From a virus: 21,446 nt of DNA. A model generated the notes under the pieces. That model had not been told where the DNA came from. It searched no databases and saw only the letters and a list, made by a program, of their open reading frames with translations. The translations under genes and the position numbers were made by a program. The stretch's first letter is position 1; each line of letters opens with the position of its first letter. The stretch is from positions 1 through 21,446 of IMG/VR virus record IMGVR_UViG_3300044627_004168. One strand, written 5' to 3'. Positions 11,427 to 18,604 of the stretch are shown piece after piece.

Positions 11427-12956
11427 TCAGCCTCCCTCGAGCGAGAATGGATAGGCGTCTTCGCCGCTCGCGATGCCGTCGCGGATCTGCTCGAGGACGG
11501 AAAGCTGCTGCTGCTGGACGTCGCCGGTATCGCCCCGCATCAGGCGGAACATCTCCGCGATGCCTTCCTGGGATCGCGAGTCGATCCCCTTGATCGCCGT
11601 CGGCTCGGCCGCGGCCGCCGGGCCGGCGACCGCCCCCGGCGGGGGCGAGGCCTTCGACTGCTCCGCGGCCGAGGCGTCGGCCTTCGCGATCACGGCGTCG
11701 ACGGCCGAGGTCAGCGGTCCGGCGATCGCCTTCCCGATCTGCGGCGCGCCCTCACCGAAGGCCGCGCCGAAATTCTTCTGCATGTCTGCGACGTTCTTGT
11801 CGATGCCCTTCGAGATCTCCTGGTTAAACGCGGTCGCCCCGGCGACGAGACCATCCATCGAGCTGGTGTCGAACCCGAGCAGATCGGCCCCGTATCGGAC
11901 CGCCCGCGTGATCCCCTCGACGACCGCGCCGAAACCCAGGACGACCAGGCCGAGCCCGGCCTGGATGATGTTGAACACCCCCGCGAGGAACGAGACCGCG
12001 CGGCCGAAGAGATCGGTCACGCCGCCCCACTGCTGGCCGACCGAGGAGAGGTACTCGAAGACCGCGGAGAACTGCCCGATCAGCCAGTCCCCGATCGTCG
12101 CCATGAAACGGACGGCCTGCATGATGCCGTCCCCGATCATCTTCCCGAGGTTCGCGCCGCCGGCGGATTCGATCATGCCGGTAAACGTGTCCGCGACGGC
12201 CTGGACGGCCGGAGACAGGTAGGCCACGACCTGATTGACGATCCCTTCCATCGCCTTTGCCGCGAGCGTGATCGAATCGTTCATCGCCTCGACGTCCTGC
12301 CCCTGGGCGGTCGTCAGCGCGAGACCGAATTTCTCCGCCTGCTCCCGGGCCTGGCGGATCCCCTCGGCGCCGCCCGCGAACATCGGGAGCAGATCGACGC
12401 CGCTCTTGCCGAAGACCCGGACGGCGGCCGCGGCCCGCTGGGCCTCGGTCGGGAGGCCGGCGATCGCCTCGGAGATCGCGGAGAATCGGTCGGCGGCCGA
12501 CATCTGGCCGAGGTCGTCCATCGAGAGGCCGAGGTTCGAGAACGCCGCCTGGGCGATCTTCGACCCGCCGGCCGCCTTCGCGAACGCGATGTCCGCCTTC
12601 GTCGCGGCCTTCGCCACGGTCTCGGCCGAGACCCCCGCCAGGTCGCCGGCCAGGGCCAGCCCGGAGAACTCCCCGTAGGTCATCCCGAGCCGGGCCGCGA
12701 GCTTGCTCTGGCCGTCGATCACCTCGGCCTGGGCCTGGCCGTAGCGGACCAGGGAGGAGACCCCGTCCGAGACCGACGAGGCGACCGAGCCGAAGAGCTG
12801 GGCCGCGTTGATCGCGGTCAGCGTCGCCATTCCCCCGCGGAGCCGGTCGACCGAGGCCTGCATTTTCCCCATCGCGCCGACCGCCGAATTGACCCCGCTC
12901 GTCAGGCCGGAGGAGGAGGCCGTGAAGACTGCGCGAACTTTTCCGATCGTCGACAT
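11427..12956 (-). CDS. Tail tape measure protein
   Basis: The product is 509 aa. The ATG at 12956 follows GGAGG at 5 nt. It has a long helical Ala/Ser/Gly-rich N-terminus (SGVNSAVGAMGKMQASVDRL). Next is the typical tape measure core LGMTYGEFSGLALAGDLAGV and AAAVRVFGKSGVDLLPMFAG. Hydrophobic helices follow at about residues 305-375 (FLAGVFNIIQAGLGLVVLGF). The C-terminal tail ends in LSVLEQIRDGIASGEDAYPF, which probably contacts the tail tip. It overlaps the end of the frameshifted chaperone by 55 nt, as in many siphophages. At the usual 0.15 nm per residue the tail would be about 75 nm, a short siphovirus tail. Confidence 0.85.
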   Translation of the reverse strand: MSTIGKVRAVFTASSSGLTSGVNSAVGAMGKMQASVDRLRGGMATLTAINAAQLFGSVASSVSDGVSSLVRYGQAQAEVIDGQSKLAARLGMTYGEFSGLALAGDLAGVSAETVAKAATKADIAFAKAAGGSKIAQAAFSNLGLSMDDLGQMSAADRFSAISEAIAGLPTEAQRAAAAVRVFGKSGVDLLPMFAGGAEGIRQAREQAEKFGLALTTAQGQDVEAMNDSITLAAKAMEGIVNQVVAYLSPAVQAVADTFTGMIESAGGANLGKMIGDGIMQAVRFMATIGDWLIGQFSAVFEYLSSVGQQWGGVTDLFGRAVSFLAGVFNIIQAGLGLVVLGFGAVVEGITRAVRYGADLLGFDTSSMDGLVAGATAFNQEISKGIDKNVADMQKNFGAAFGEGAPQIGKAIAGPLTSAVDAVIAKADASAAEQSKASPPPGAVAGPAAAAEPTAIKGIDSRSQEGIAEMFRLMRGDTGDVQQQQLSVLEQIRDGIASGEDAYPFSLEGG

Positions 12957-13656
12957 CGTCGCCTCCTCTCCTTCTTCAGCCCAGGCAGGCCCGCGAGGGC
13001 CTGCTCGATCTCGTCGTCGCTCTGCGGAACCGGGAGCCGGTTTTCGTCACCGGGCCGGTAGGTCGGCAGAAACCGCTCCTCGTCTCCTTTGTCGAACCTG
13101 ATGCCCCAGGCAGAGCGGAGCAGGGCGACCGCTCGCCCGTGCTGCCGCCAGGGGTCACCCCAGGGTTCGACGCGGTAGAACGCCGCCCACCGCTCCAGTT
13201 GTGATTTCGTGATTCGTGGTCGGATCTCCTCCTCGACGTTCCACTCCCCGCATGCCAAAGCCAGCCGGTAGAGCAGGGCATCCTCCGGGTGGCGCCTCAG
13301 TTTTTTTCGTGTTCCGAGACCCGCTCCTCGTTTAGGCCGGAGACGAGCGTCGACGCGAACTCCGCGACCTCGGCCACGCCGGCCGCCGGCATCCCGGCCA
13401 GGGCCTCGAGGCCCTCGGCCCCGGGCGGGACGATCCGCTCCCCCTTCTCGTCGCAGAGCAAAATCTGGAGGAGCCGCGCGGAGAACGGGACGTCGTCGTT
13501 TTTGTGCCGGTTGCAGAACGCCCGCCAGGCGTCGAGGTCCTCGGCGGTCGGATCGCGGAGGAGGACGTCCCGTTTCCAGGCCCGGCAGTGATAGGCGACC
13601 GGCGCCCCCGGCTTGGCAAGGTCGAGCAGCTCGTCGAACGTGAGAATCGCAGGCAT
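12902..13656 (-). CDS. Tail assembly chaperone, frameshift fusion (GT-type, 251 aa)
   Basis: Ribosomes that slip back one base at A_AAA_AAC (13306-13300) miss the TGA at 13297-13299. They continue as LRRHPEDALLYRLALACGEW for 132 further residues to the TGA at 12902. The added part is a charged helical domain (ITKSQLERWAAFYRVEPWGD, SDDEIEQALAGLPGLKKERR) like the second domain of tail assembly chaperones (lambda T-type). It has no good start codon or ribosome site of its own. Its position just before the tape measure gene is the invariant place of such fusions in long-tailed phages. Joined-frame arithmetic is exact (119 + 132 residues). The slip frequency is unknown. Confidence 0.85.
13297..13656 (-). 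CDS. Tail assembly chaperone, short form (G-type, 119 aa)
   Basis: The ATG at 13656 begins MPAILTFDELLDLAKPGAPV, and upstream in-frame residues are Arg/Ser shadow sequence. The product has a beta-strand segment (HCRAWKRDVLLRDPTAEDLD) and helices (DAWRAFCNRHKNDDVPFSAR, LLQILLCDEKGERIVPPGAE). This is the size and layout of phage tail chaperone G proteins (DUF-type 'tail assembly chaperone'). It ends HEKN at the slippery run. It helps wind the tail tube around the tape measure protein and is absent from the virion in studied phages. Confidence 0.8.
   Translation of the reverse strand: MPAILTFDELLDLAKPGAPVAYHCRAWKRDVLLRDPTAEDLDAWRAFCNRHKNDDVPFSARLLQILLCDEKGERIVPPGAEGLEALAGMPAAGVAEVAEFASTLVSGLNEERVSEHEKN
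13300..13306 (-). promoter_or_regulatory. Programmed -1 frameshift slippery heptamer
   Basis: The codons before the stop are GAA AAA AAC TGA, so the heptamer A_AAA_AAC is in the exact register for a -1 slip (X_XXY_YYZ). After slipping, the next codon begins with the re-read C at 13300. It is the only run of seven A/T bases I noticed in the structural region. Confidence 0.85.
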
Positions 13657-13660
13657 CAGA

Positions 13661-14041
13661 TCAGGCTCCCGTGAACTGGAACTCCGCCGATCCCGAGGCA
13701 TACTGCCCCGCGCGGCCGGAGTGAGAAAACCGGACGAGGATCGCCTCGGCCGAATAGGTCGATTCTGGGGCGGAGAACGTGAGGAGGCCGCGGGTCCCGC
13801 GATCGTCCGGCGAGAACCCGGGAGGCCCCCAGAACGTGAGCGAGAGCGTCCCCGATTCGATCGAGGTGCAGTCCCACTGTTTGACGACCCGGGCATTCGC
13901 CCCGTAGCCGACGACCCGCGAGTCCCCGCTCGTCGCGTCCTGGAGCGAACCGCCCGCGAAGTCGTTGTCGAATCCCGTCAGGCGGCCGAGGGTCACGCCG
14001 GCGAAACTGACGAAACATGGGTGTGAGGACGGCGGGGGCAT
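13661..14041 (-). CDS. Tail protein, hypothetical (126 aa)
   Basis: The ATG at 14041 follows GGGGGAG. The product is beta-rich, with segments HPCFVSFAGVTLGRLTGFDN, SIESGTLSLTFWGPPGFSPD, TYSAEAILVRFSHSGRAGQY and SAEFQFTGA. It has no membrane segment. It lies between the tail tube candidate and the chaperones. Its resemblance in size and strand pattern to the neighbouring gene suggests it may be a second tail-tube-like or minor tail protein. No domain is recognised. Confidence 0.65.
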   Translation of the reverse strand: MPPPSSHPCFVSFAGVTLGRLTGFDNDFAGGSLQDATSGDSRVVGYGANARVVKQWDCTSIESGTLSLTFWGPPGFSPDDRGTRGLLTFSAPESTYSAEAILVRFSHSGRAGQYASGSAEFQFTGA

Positions 14042-14053
14042 CGGCTCCCCCGA

Positions 14054-14428
14054 TCAGGAGAGGACCTGCTCGAACGTGGCCGAACCCTCGACGAACTGGG
14101 CCGTCCGCCGGCTGATGCTCGAGGCCGTGCAGCGGTAGGTCCCGCTGCCGCCGGTCGTGGTTAGGGTCCCCTCGGCGCCAGCGGTCGGCCCGTCGGAGCT
14201 GCCGTGGGCGCGGAATTGAATCGTGAACTTGAGCGGGTCCGCAGGCTCTTTGAGCGGGGCATTCGCGTAGACCTTGTCCGATTCGTCCGCGATGTCGAGC
14301 GTCGAGAGGTCGAGCCGTTCGCGGCTGGGGGCGGAGCCCTCGCGCGAAATTTCCATACACTTGAACGAGGCGCCGGCGAACGTGAACGTCGTCCCCTGCG
14401 AGCTGATCCAGGTCACGGGATCGGGCAT
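14054..14428 (-). CDS. Major tail (tube) protein candidate (124 aa)
   Basis: The ATG at 14428 follows GGAGG about 8 nt upstream and is 3 nt past the preceding stop. The product is beta-rich, with TWISSQGTTFTFAGASFKCM, RERLDLSTLDIADESDKVYA, DPLKFTIQFRAHG and GSGTYRCTASSISRR. 'Strand, LDLSTLD with an N-terminal FTFAG' is a pattern seen in siphophage tail tubes. It follows the tail terminator and precedes the chaperones, the canonical place of the tube gene. It is shorter than most tubes (about 150-250 aa). Confidence 0.65.
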   Translation of the reverse strand: MPDPVTWISSQGTTFTFAGASFKCMEISREGSAPSRERLDLSTLDIADESDKVYANAPLKEPADPLKFTIQFRAHGSSDGPTAGAEGTLTTTGGSGTYRCTASSISRRTAQFVEGSATFEQVLS

Positions 14429-14431
14429 TTC

Positions 14432-14836
14432 TCACTCCTCCCAGGCGATCGAGTAGGTTTGTTCGACGACGTAGGTCGGCTCGTCGCGGCCGTCCATAAA
14501 CACGGGATCGCCGTCCTGCTGGCCGTCGATCCCGACCCGATGGATCTTCAGGTCCCCAACCGAACCGGCAAAGTTTCGGAGGGCGAGCCGGATCGCCTGG
14601 GCGATCTCCTTCGCCTGGAGGTAGCCGTCCGCGTAGATCTCGACCTGGAACGTCCCCTCGACGATCGTCGCCAGGCCCGGCGTTTCGTCGAGCGTGTCAA
14701 GGTCCTGCTGCCCGGCCTGGCCGAACATGACGAACGGGGGAGCCTGGCCGGCCGGGACCCGCAGGGGAAACGCGTTGCACAAGGCCGCGGCCTCGATCGC
14801 GGTCCGGAGCCAGCCCTCGGGGTAGGTCGTCGGCAT
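14432..14836 (-). CDS. Tail terminator / completion protein candidate (134 aa)
   Basis: The ATG at 14836 has AGAGG upstream. The product starts with a helix WLRTAIEAAALCNAFPLRVP, then PFVMFGQAGQQDLDTLDETP, then TFQVEIYADGYLQAKEIAQA and HRVGIDGQQDGDPVFMDGRD. It ends QTYSIAWEE. 'Beta strand, then xxAxxIAxxIRxAL' helices fit DUF3168/tail terminator-like proteins that cap the tube. The gene order gp10-like, this, tube supports it. Confidence 0.65.
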   Translation of the reverse strand: MPTTYPEGWLRTAIEAAALCNAFPLRVPAGQAPPFVMFGQAGQQDLDTLDETPGLATIVEGTFQVEIYADGYLQAKEIAQAIRLALRNFAGSVGDLKIHRVGIDGQQDGDPVFMDGRDEPTYVVEQTYSIAWEE

Positions 14837-14840
14837 GGGG

Positions 14841-15389
14841 TCACCTCTTGCGCCGGAAACCGGCGGCGCCCCCGGGGTTTTTGTTCGAGGCCAGCTCGGT
14901 CGTCGCGGCCTCGAGGGCCTTCGCCATTTCGCGGACGAGCATCCGCGAGACCGGAGTCTTTACCCGGTTGTGGACCCGCTCCATGATCGCGCGAGGCTTG
15001 ATCGTGGGCGTGCCGAACTCGAGCCAGATCGCTTTCCGGGATTCGGTCCCGTACTTGTAGCCGAGGCGGCCGATCATCATTCCGTCCCGGTTGCGGCCGA
15101 CGTACTTCGAATTGACGGTCGCGGCCCGGCGCAGCGACCCGGCCACGTTCCGTTTTTTGCCGCTGCCCTTCTGGAACCGCCCGCGGTCGTCCCGCTTGAC
15201 GGCGCCGGCTCGCATGATCCGGCCCTTCTGTTTCGGGGTCTCCGCTTTCAGGACCGGGAGGCCGATCCTCTGCGCCCGTTTCATCGCCGCCGCGAGATGC
15301 TTTTTCGCGATGTGACGGGGCAGGGCGGCATAGCGCGCCATCAGCGCGCCGACCTCGCCCGACATCCCGTTCCAATTGAGCCCGATCAC
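14841..15389 (-). CDS. HK97 gp10-like neck/tail component (182 aa)
   Basis: The GTG start at 15389 is coupled to the previous stop (GTGA) with GAGGAGG 7 nt upstream. The basic N-terminus (ARYAALPRHIAKKHLAAAMK), the KRAQRIGLPVLKAETPKQKG helix and the IWLEFGTPTIKPRAIMERVH motif are characteristic of the HK97 gp10 family. Its members sit between head closure and tail terminator. Order in the cluster agrees. Confidence 0.8.
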   Translation of the reverse strand: MIGLNWNGMSGEVGALMARYAALPRHIAKKHLAAAMKRAQRIGLPVLKAETPKQKGRIMRAGAVKRDDRGRFQKGSGKKRNVAGSLRRAATVNSKYVGRNRDGMMIGRLGYKYGTESRKAIWLEFGTPTIKPRAIMERVHNRVKTPVSRMLVREMAKALEAATTELASNKNPGGAAGFRRKR

Positions 15390-15721
15390 GCCGCGGCCTC
15401 CTCGTCGACCGTCAGTTCCATTTCCTCGCGGGCACCCTTCTCGACGACCGACGAGATGTAGAGGACGCGGCCGTCGCGGTTGAGCCAGCGCAGCCGCCAG
15501 TTTCCGCGGAGGTCGGAGCGGTAACGGATCCGGACCGTCGCCTGGGTCGAGCCGCCGACCTGGGACCGCCGGGCCTGCTCGGAGTAGGTGACCGCCTCAT
15601 AGGATCCGTAGACCCGCGCGACCTCCGTCCAGGACTGGACGGATTCGCCCAGAGCGTTCCGCGTCTCGGTCGGGGAGTCGATCGCGAACAGCTCGCGGAG
15701 CAGGCCGGAGGGGAGCCCCAT
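15386..15721 (-). CDS. Head closure / head-tail joining protein (111 aa)
   Basis: The ATG at 15721 follows the connector stop immediately (TGA-ATG). The product has LRELFAIDSPTETRNALGES, VQSWTEVARVYGSYEAVTYS, TVRIRYRSDLRGNWRLRWLN and GRVLYISSVVEKG. This is the typical beta-barrel of SPP1 gp16/HK97 head-tail joining proteins ('phage_H_T_join'). Position between the connector and gp10-like gene supports it. Confidence 0.85.
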   Translation of the reverse strand: MGLPSGLLRELFAIDSPTETRNALGESVQSWTEVARVYGSYEAVTYSEQARRSQVGGSTQATVRIRYRSDLRGNWRLRWLNRDGRVLYISSVVEKGAREEMELTVDEEAAA

Positions 15722-16279
15722 TCAGTAGCCCCCCGAATGCGATTCGGAGGCGAGCAGGGCCTCGAAGGCCTGCGGCAGCTCGACGGCGCCGTCCTCCGCG
15801 ATCACGCCGCGATTCTTGAACAGGTGTTCGCAGTAGAGGAGCAGCGCCGCCCGGATCTGGGGCGAGATCCCGGCCCCCGGGGCGACCCCGCCCCAGTAGG
15901 TCGCGACGATCGGCCCGACCGAGCCCGACGGGATCTCGACCAGGGCCGGCATCGCGTCGGCGTCGACCTCGAGGTCGCCGGAGGCGATCGCCACCCCGTC
16001 GGCCGTCACCGTCAGGGGGTAGGCCTCGGAGACCAGGAGCGGCGGATTCGGGATCGTGAGGACCGCCGGGGCAGACCGCCAGGTCGCCCGGTACTGGGTC
16101 GCGACGAGCGTCTGGCCGAGCCGCCGCTCGACGTAGCGGCGGGCGGCCGCCACCTTCCCGAGGAGAAACGCGTCGTGATGGTCCTCTTCGGGCATCATCC
16201 CGAGCTGATGCTTCACCTCGACGAGGGAAACGGGCTCGACGGCCGGCCACTGGAGGACGCGAATCGTATCGGGTTTCAT
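15722..16279 (-). CDS. Head-tail connector (gp6-like adaptor, 185 aa)
   Basis: The ATG at 16279 overlaps the previous stop (ATGA). It begins MKPDTIRVLQWPAVEPVSLV, followed by EVKHQLGMMPEEDHHDAFLL and AAARRYVERRLGQTLVATQY. This is the classic N-terminal helical pattern of HK97 gp6 / phiE125 gp8 connectors. A beta-rich insert follows (RATWRSAPAVLTIPNPPLLV), then IRAALLLYCEHLFKNRGVIA. It forms the ring between portal and head closure. Confidence 0.9.
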   Translation of the reverse strand: MKPDTIRVLQWPAVEPVSLVEVKHQLGMMPEEDHHDAFLLGKVAAARRYVERRLGQTLVATQYRATWRSAPAVLTIPNPPLLVSEAYPLTVTADGVAIASGDLEVDADAMPALVEIPSGSVGPIVATYWGGVAPGAGISPQIRAALLLYCEHLFKNRGVIAEDGAVELPQAFEALLASESHSGGY

Positions 16280-16725
16280 GCTTGAACCACCGAATGAATG
16301 TAGTTGGGCTGGAGCGTGGTCAAGGTGACGGAGCCGCCGAGGAACAGGTCGACGTACTTCGTCGAGAGGCCGCCGTTGGTGATCGTCTGTTCCATCCAGG
16401 CGTCCAGCCGGAAGGCCCGCGGATAGGCGACGTAGCGCGAGTCGAAGTCGAGCCCGGAGATCCCGTAGAACGTGGCCGGCGCGAACGTGAGCGCGACCGT
16501 CCGCAGGCCGTTTGCGTCCGTGGTCACCGTGGGCGTGATGGTGATCGTCTTCCCGGCGTCCGTCGCGCTCGCCTCGACCTTGCAAGTCCAGCCGCCGTAG
16601 GCGAGGCCGGCGACGAACTTCACAGTGACGGTCACGCTCGCGCCGTTCCTGGCGAGGTTGACGCGGGCGGCCCCCATCCCGCGGAGGGCGGTCACGATCA
16701 CGTTCCCGCCCGTGGGGATGGGCAT
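16276..16725 (-). CDS. Head protein, hypothetical (149 aa)
   Basis: The ATG at 16725 has GAGG 7 nt upstream. The product is Thr/Val/Ala-rich and beta-rich (ASVTVTVKFVAGLAYGGWTC, GKTITITPTVTTDANGLRTV, ISGLDFDSRYVAYPRAFRLD). It has an Ig-like feel and no membrane segments. Lying between the 61-aa gene and the connector, it may be a head decoration or minor capsid protein. No domain is recognised. Confidence 0.65.
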   Translation of the reverse strand: MPIPTGGNVIVTALRGMGAARVNLARNGASVTVTVKFVAGLAYGGWTCKVEASATDAGKTITITPTVTTDANGLRTVALTFAPATFYGISGLDFDSRYVAYPRAFRLDAWMEQTITNGGLSTKYVDLFLGGSVTLTTLQPNYIHSVVQA

Positions 16726-16729
16726 CGTC

Positions 16730-16915
16730 TTACCTCGTTTCGAACGTGACGCTCTGTACTGCCCGCTCCATGCCGGGGAGCTGCTGCTCCTCTGCCACCC
16801 GCTGCGCGACCCCGCTTTCGACGAGGACCTTCGCGAGGCTGGGGGTCGCGGAGATCACCTCGCCCCGCCGGTAGCCGCGGTAGGCCCGGAGCAGGCGGAG
16901 CGGCTCGGGATCCAT
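16730..16915 (-). CDS. Small head-region protein (61 aa)
   Basis: Start ATG 16915 has AGGAGG about 5 nt upstream. Upstream in-frame sequence overlaps a long hairpin and is Pro/Gly-rich, so it is rejected. The product (RLLRAYRGYRRGEVISATPS, LAKVLVESGVAQRVAEEQQL) matches the style of short 'phage head-tail adaptor region' proteins with an RGY-x-GE-x-I-x-A-T motif. Such small proteins often follow the capsid gene in HK97-type phages. Function is unknown. Confidence 0.7.
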   Translation of the reverse strand: MDPEPLRLLRAYRGYRRGEVISATPSLAKVLVESGVAQRVAEEQQLPGMERAVQSVTFETR

Positions 16916-16936
16916 CGGGGCCTCCTGATACGGGTC

Positions 16937-16972
16937 GGCCCGGGGGCTGGCATCCCTGCCGGCCCCCGGGCC
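16937..16972. terminator. Strong nested hairpin after the capsid gene
   Basis: An 11-bp perfect inverted repeat (GGCCCGGGGGC at 16937-16947, GCCCCCGGGCC at 16962-16972) encloses an inner GGCA/TGCC stem. A T/G wobble joins the two, giving about 16 pairs closed by a TCCC loop. It lies 24 nt past the capsid stop and before the ribosome site of the next gene. There is no T-run, so it may attenuate transcription or protect the capsid mRNA 3' end. Confidence 0.5.
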
Positions 16973-16995
16973 TGGTCTCACGTTTCGCGGTCGGA

Positions 16996-18210
16996 TCAGG
17001 ACGCGGCCTTCGCCAGGCGGCCGACGAACTCGGGGCCGTGGTTCGCCACTCCGAGCCGGGTCGACGCCACGAATAGCGTCTGCCGGCTGCGGACGAGCAG
17101 CTCGCGGGCGGTCGTGATCTGCACGCCGTCCGCAGCCATGCCGATGGCGGTCGCCATCGAAAAATCACCGAACAGGGCGAGCGTGGTCGCCGGCAGACCC
17201 TTCGCCAGGTAGACCGGAGCCCCGAAGATCGACGGGACGACCCGGCCACCGCCGACGGTCATCGTCGTCTGCTGGGCCGACCAGAGCTTCATCAGGTCGA
17301 CCCAACCGGCCTTCGAGCAGACCCAGGCACCGTTGCCCATGATGCTCTCGTCCACCTTGCCGACGACGTCGGCCAGGTTCGCGACACTCGTCGCGGCATT
17401 CGCCGCCACGGTCACCGTGTTCCCGCCGGCCACGGCGGCCGCGAGGCCGGTGATCGACGGGTTCGACGCGTTGCCGCTGAACGTCTTCGAGTCGAGCCAG
17501 GTCGCCAGACCGTAGGAGATCCGGTCGACGATCAGGCCGGCGACGTCGATCGGGCTGTCCGCGAGGAGCGAATTCGAGACCGCCACCGAGCCGCCACCCT
17601 CATAGAGGGTCAGGTCGGCGCCGCTGGAAGAGATGTCCTGGTCCGTGAACGCCGTCCCTTCGGCCGCGAACCCGAACGTGAAGTCTCCGCTCTTCGGGAG
17701 CGTGAGCTTCTGGCCGTTTGGCCGGAAGATGCTCGCGAGCTGCATCGCCACGCTCTGATACTGGAGCCGGTTGACGATCGCGTTGTAGAGCTGCGTGACG
17801 ACGTAGTCGTCGCCGTAGCCGTCGACCGTCTCGCCCATCGCCCGGCTCTCGATCCCCGCCATCCGGCAGAGGTAGGCGCCGCAGGCGGCGGCCGCCTTGA
17901 GGCTACGGAACGAGCGGACGCCGGCGCGGATGTCGGCCTGCTCGAACTCGGGAGCCTCGGGGGCCGGAGCCTTCCGTGCGTCGGAGTCGGAACCGCGGAC
18001 GCCGCGGAGGGCCGCGACCTTGTCGTCCAGCGACCGCTCGCCGGCGGCCGCCTTCGCGATCTCTTCGGCACGGGCCGCCAGGCCGGCGAGCCGCTCCTCG
18101 ACCTTCGCCTTCTCGGCCTCGTCGGCCGGGGTCACGGCGCGGAGAGCGACGATCTCGTTCTCGACGGCGACGGATTCGTCCTGGAGGCGGGCGAGCGTGG
18201 GGCTGGGCAT
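16996..18210 (-). CDS. HK97-type major capsid protein
   Basis: The product is 404 aa. ATG 18210 follows AAGGA at about 8 nt. Residues 1-100 form a predicted coiled coil (MPSPTLARLQDESVAVENEI, then EEIAKAAAGERSLDDKVAAL), the usual N-terminal delta/scaffold domain. The HK97 fold follows, with DDYVVTQLYNAIVNRLQYQS, GFAAEGTAFTDQDISSSGAD and VAVSNSLLADSPIDVAGLIV. It continues with DRISYGLATWLDSKTFSGNA and ends LGVANHGPEFVGRLAKAAS. A protease normally removes the delta domain. No classical prohead protease is in the window. It is bracketed by hairpins at 16937-16972 and 18291-18309, hinting at separate dosage control. Confidence 0.9.
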   Translation of the reverse strand: MPSPTLARLQDESVAVENEIVALRAVTPADEAEKAKVEERLAGLAARAEEIAKAAAGERSLDDKVAALRGVRGSDSDARKAPAPEAPEFEQADIRAGVRSFRSLKAAAACGAYLCRMAGIESRAMGETVDGYGDDYVVTQLYNAIVNRLQYQSVAMQLASIFRPNGQKLTLPKSGDFTFGFAAEGTAFTDQDISSSGADLTLYEGGGSVAVSNSLLADSPIDVAGLIVDRISYGLATWLDSKTFSGNASNPSITGLAAAVAGGNTVTVAANAATSVANLADVVGKVDESIMGNGAWVCSKAGWVDLMKLWSAQQTTMTVGGGRVVPSIFGAPVYLAKGLPATTLALFGDFSMATAIGMAADGVQITTARELLVRSRQTLFVASTRLGVANHGPEFVGRLAKAAS

Positions 18211-18225
18211 GGTTCGCTTCCTTGC

Positions 18226-18234
18226 GTGTTCGTG
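18226..18234 (-). promoter_or_regulatory. Shared 9-mer CACGAACAC upstream of the capsid start (copy 3)
   Basis: This copy lies 15 nt upstream of ATG 18210, directly before the CGCAAGGAAG ribosome site, matching the placement at 1261-1269 and 7576-7584. Confidence 0.25.
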
Positions 18235-18290
18235 GTTGTGGGGCAACGAACGCGAAGATCAGCGACGATCGCGATCCGGCAAAGTCGGAA

Positions 18291-18309
18291 CCGTCCTACC
18301 GTAGGACGG
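18291..18309. terminator. 19-bp palindrome upstream of the capsid gene
   Basis: CCGTCCTAC and GTAGGACGG (9-bp arms, 1-nt centre) overlap the last codon and stop of the Cys-rich gene. On the minus strand the following bases are TTCCGACTTT, a weak U-run, so a terminator between the membrane cassette and the capsid gene is possible. A protein-binding palindrome is the alternative. A second palindrome, GATCGCGATC, lies at 18267-18276 in the same gap. Confidence 0.4.
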
Positions 18310-18604
18310 CCGCGCGCTTACAGGTGCAACCGGCCGAGCATTCGCAGGGGATCTCGATCCGCCCGTCGGGCTTGATCTTCCCGTTTGTGCATCCGCACCG
18401 GCACCCGCTCGGGGCCGGGGCCGGCGGTTTCGGCTGCGGCCCCGGAGGGGCCGGGGCCGGCTGCGGCGCGGGGGCCTCGCGGGCCATACTCGCCCGCGCG
18501 GCAGCGACGGCCGCGGCGGCCCGCGGCTGCTCGAGGTCGAGCTGGTCCGCGTCAGCCGAGAGCCAGACGAGGATCCCGACAAGCCACCTCCAGAGATCGT
18601 TCAC
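18296..18604 (-). CDS. Cys-rich, Pro-rich protein with N-terminal hydrophobic segment (102 aa)
   Basis: The GTG start at 18604 overlaps the previous stop (GTGA). A short hydrophobic segment (LWRWLVGILVWLSA) is followed by an Ala-rich helix and a Pro/Ala linker. Then comes a compact Cys domain CRCGC-x14-CEC-x3-CTC with seven cysteines, probably metal-binding or disulfide-rich. It closes the membrane-protein run before the capsid gene. The layout (inner-membrane anchor, Pro-rich spanner, terminal Cys domain) superficially recalls spanins. No family is recognised. Confidence 0.65.
   Translation of the reverse strand: MNDLWRWLVGILVWLSADADQLDLEQPRAAAAVAAARASMAREAPAPQPAPAPPGPQPKPPAPAPSGCRCGCTNGKIKPDGRIEIPCECSAGCTCKRAAVLR

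Noticed and set aside
10512-13061. An 849-codon open frame on the plus strand, with other long plus-strand frames at 2078-3340, 4100-5356, 6168-7409 and 9072-10199
   Set aside because: They are antisense to well-supported minus-strand genes (tape measure, ATPase, phosphoesterase, fibre), are Arg/Pro/Asp-rich without domains, and are a known effect of GC-rich codon use.
12902-13258. Independent 118-aa gene starting at TTG 13258
   Set aside because: No ribosome site, and its frame is entered exactly by the -1 slip at A_AAA_AAC, which explains it better as the end of a fusion.
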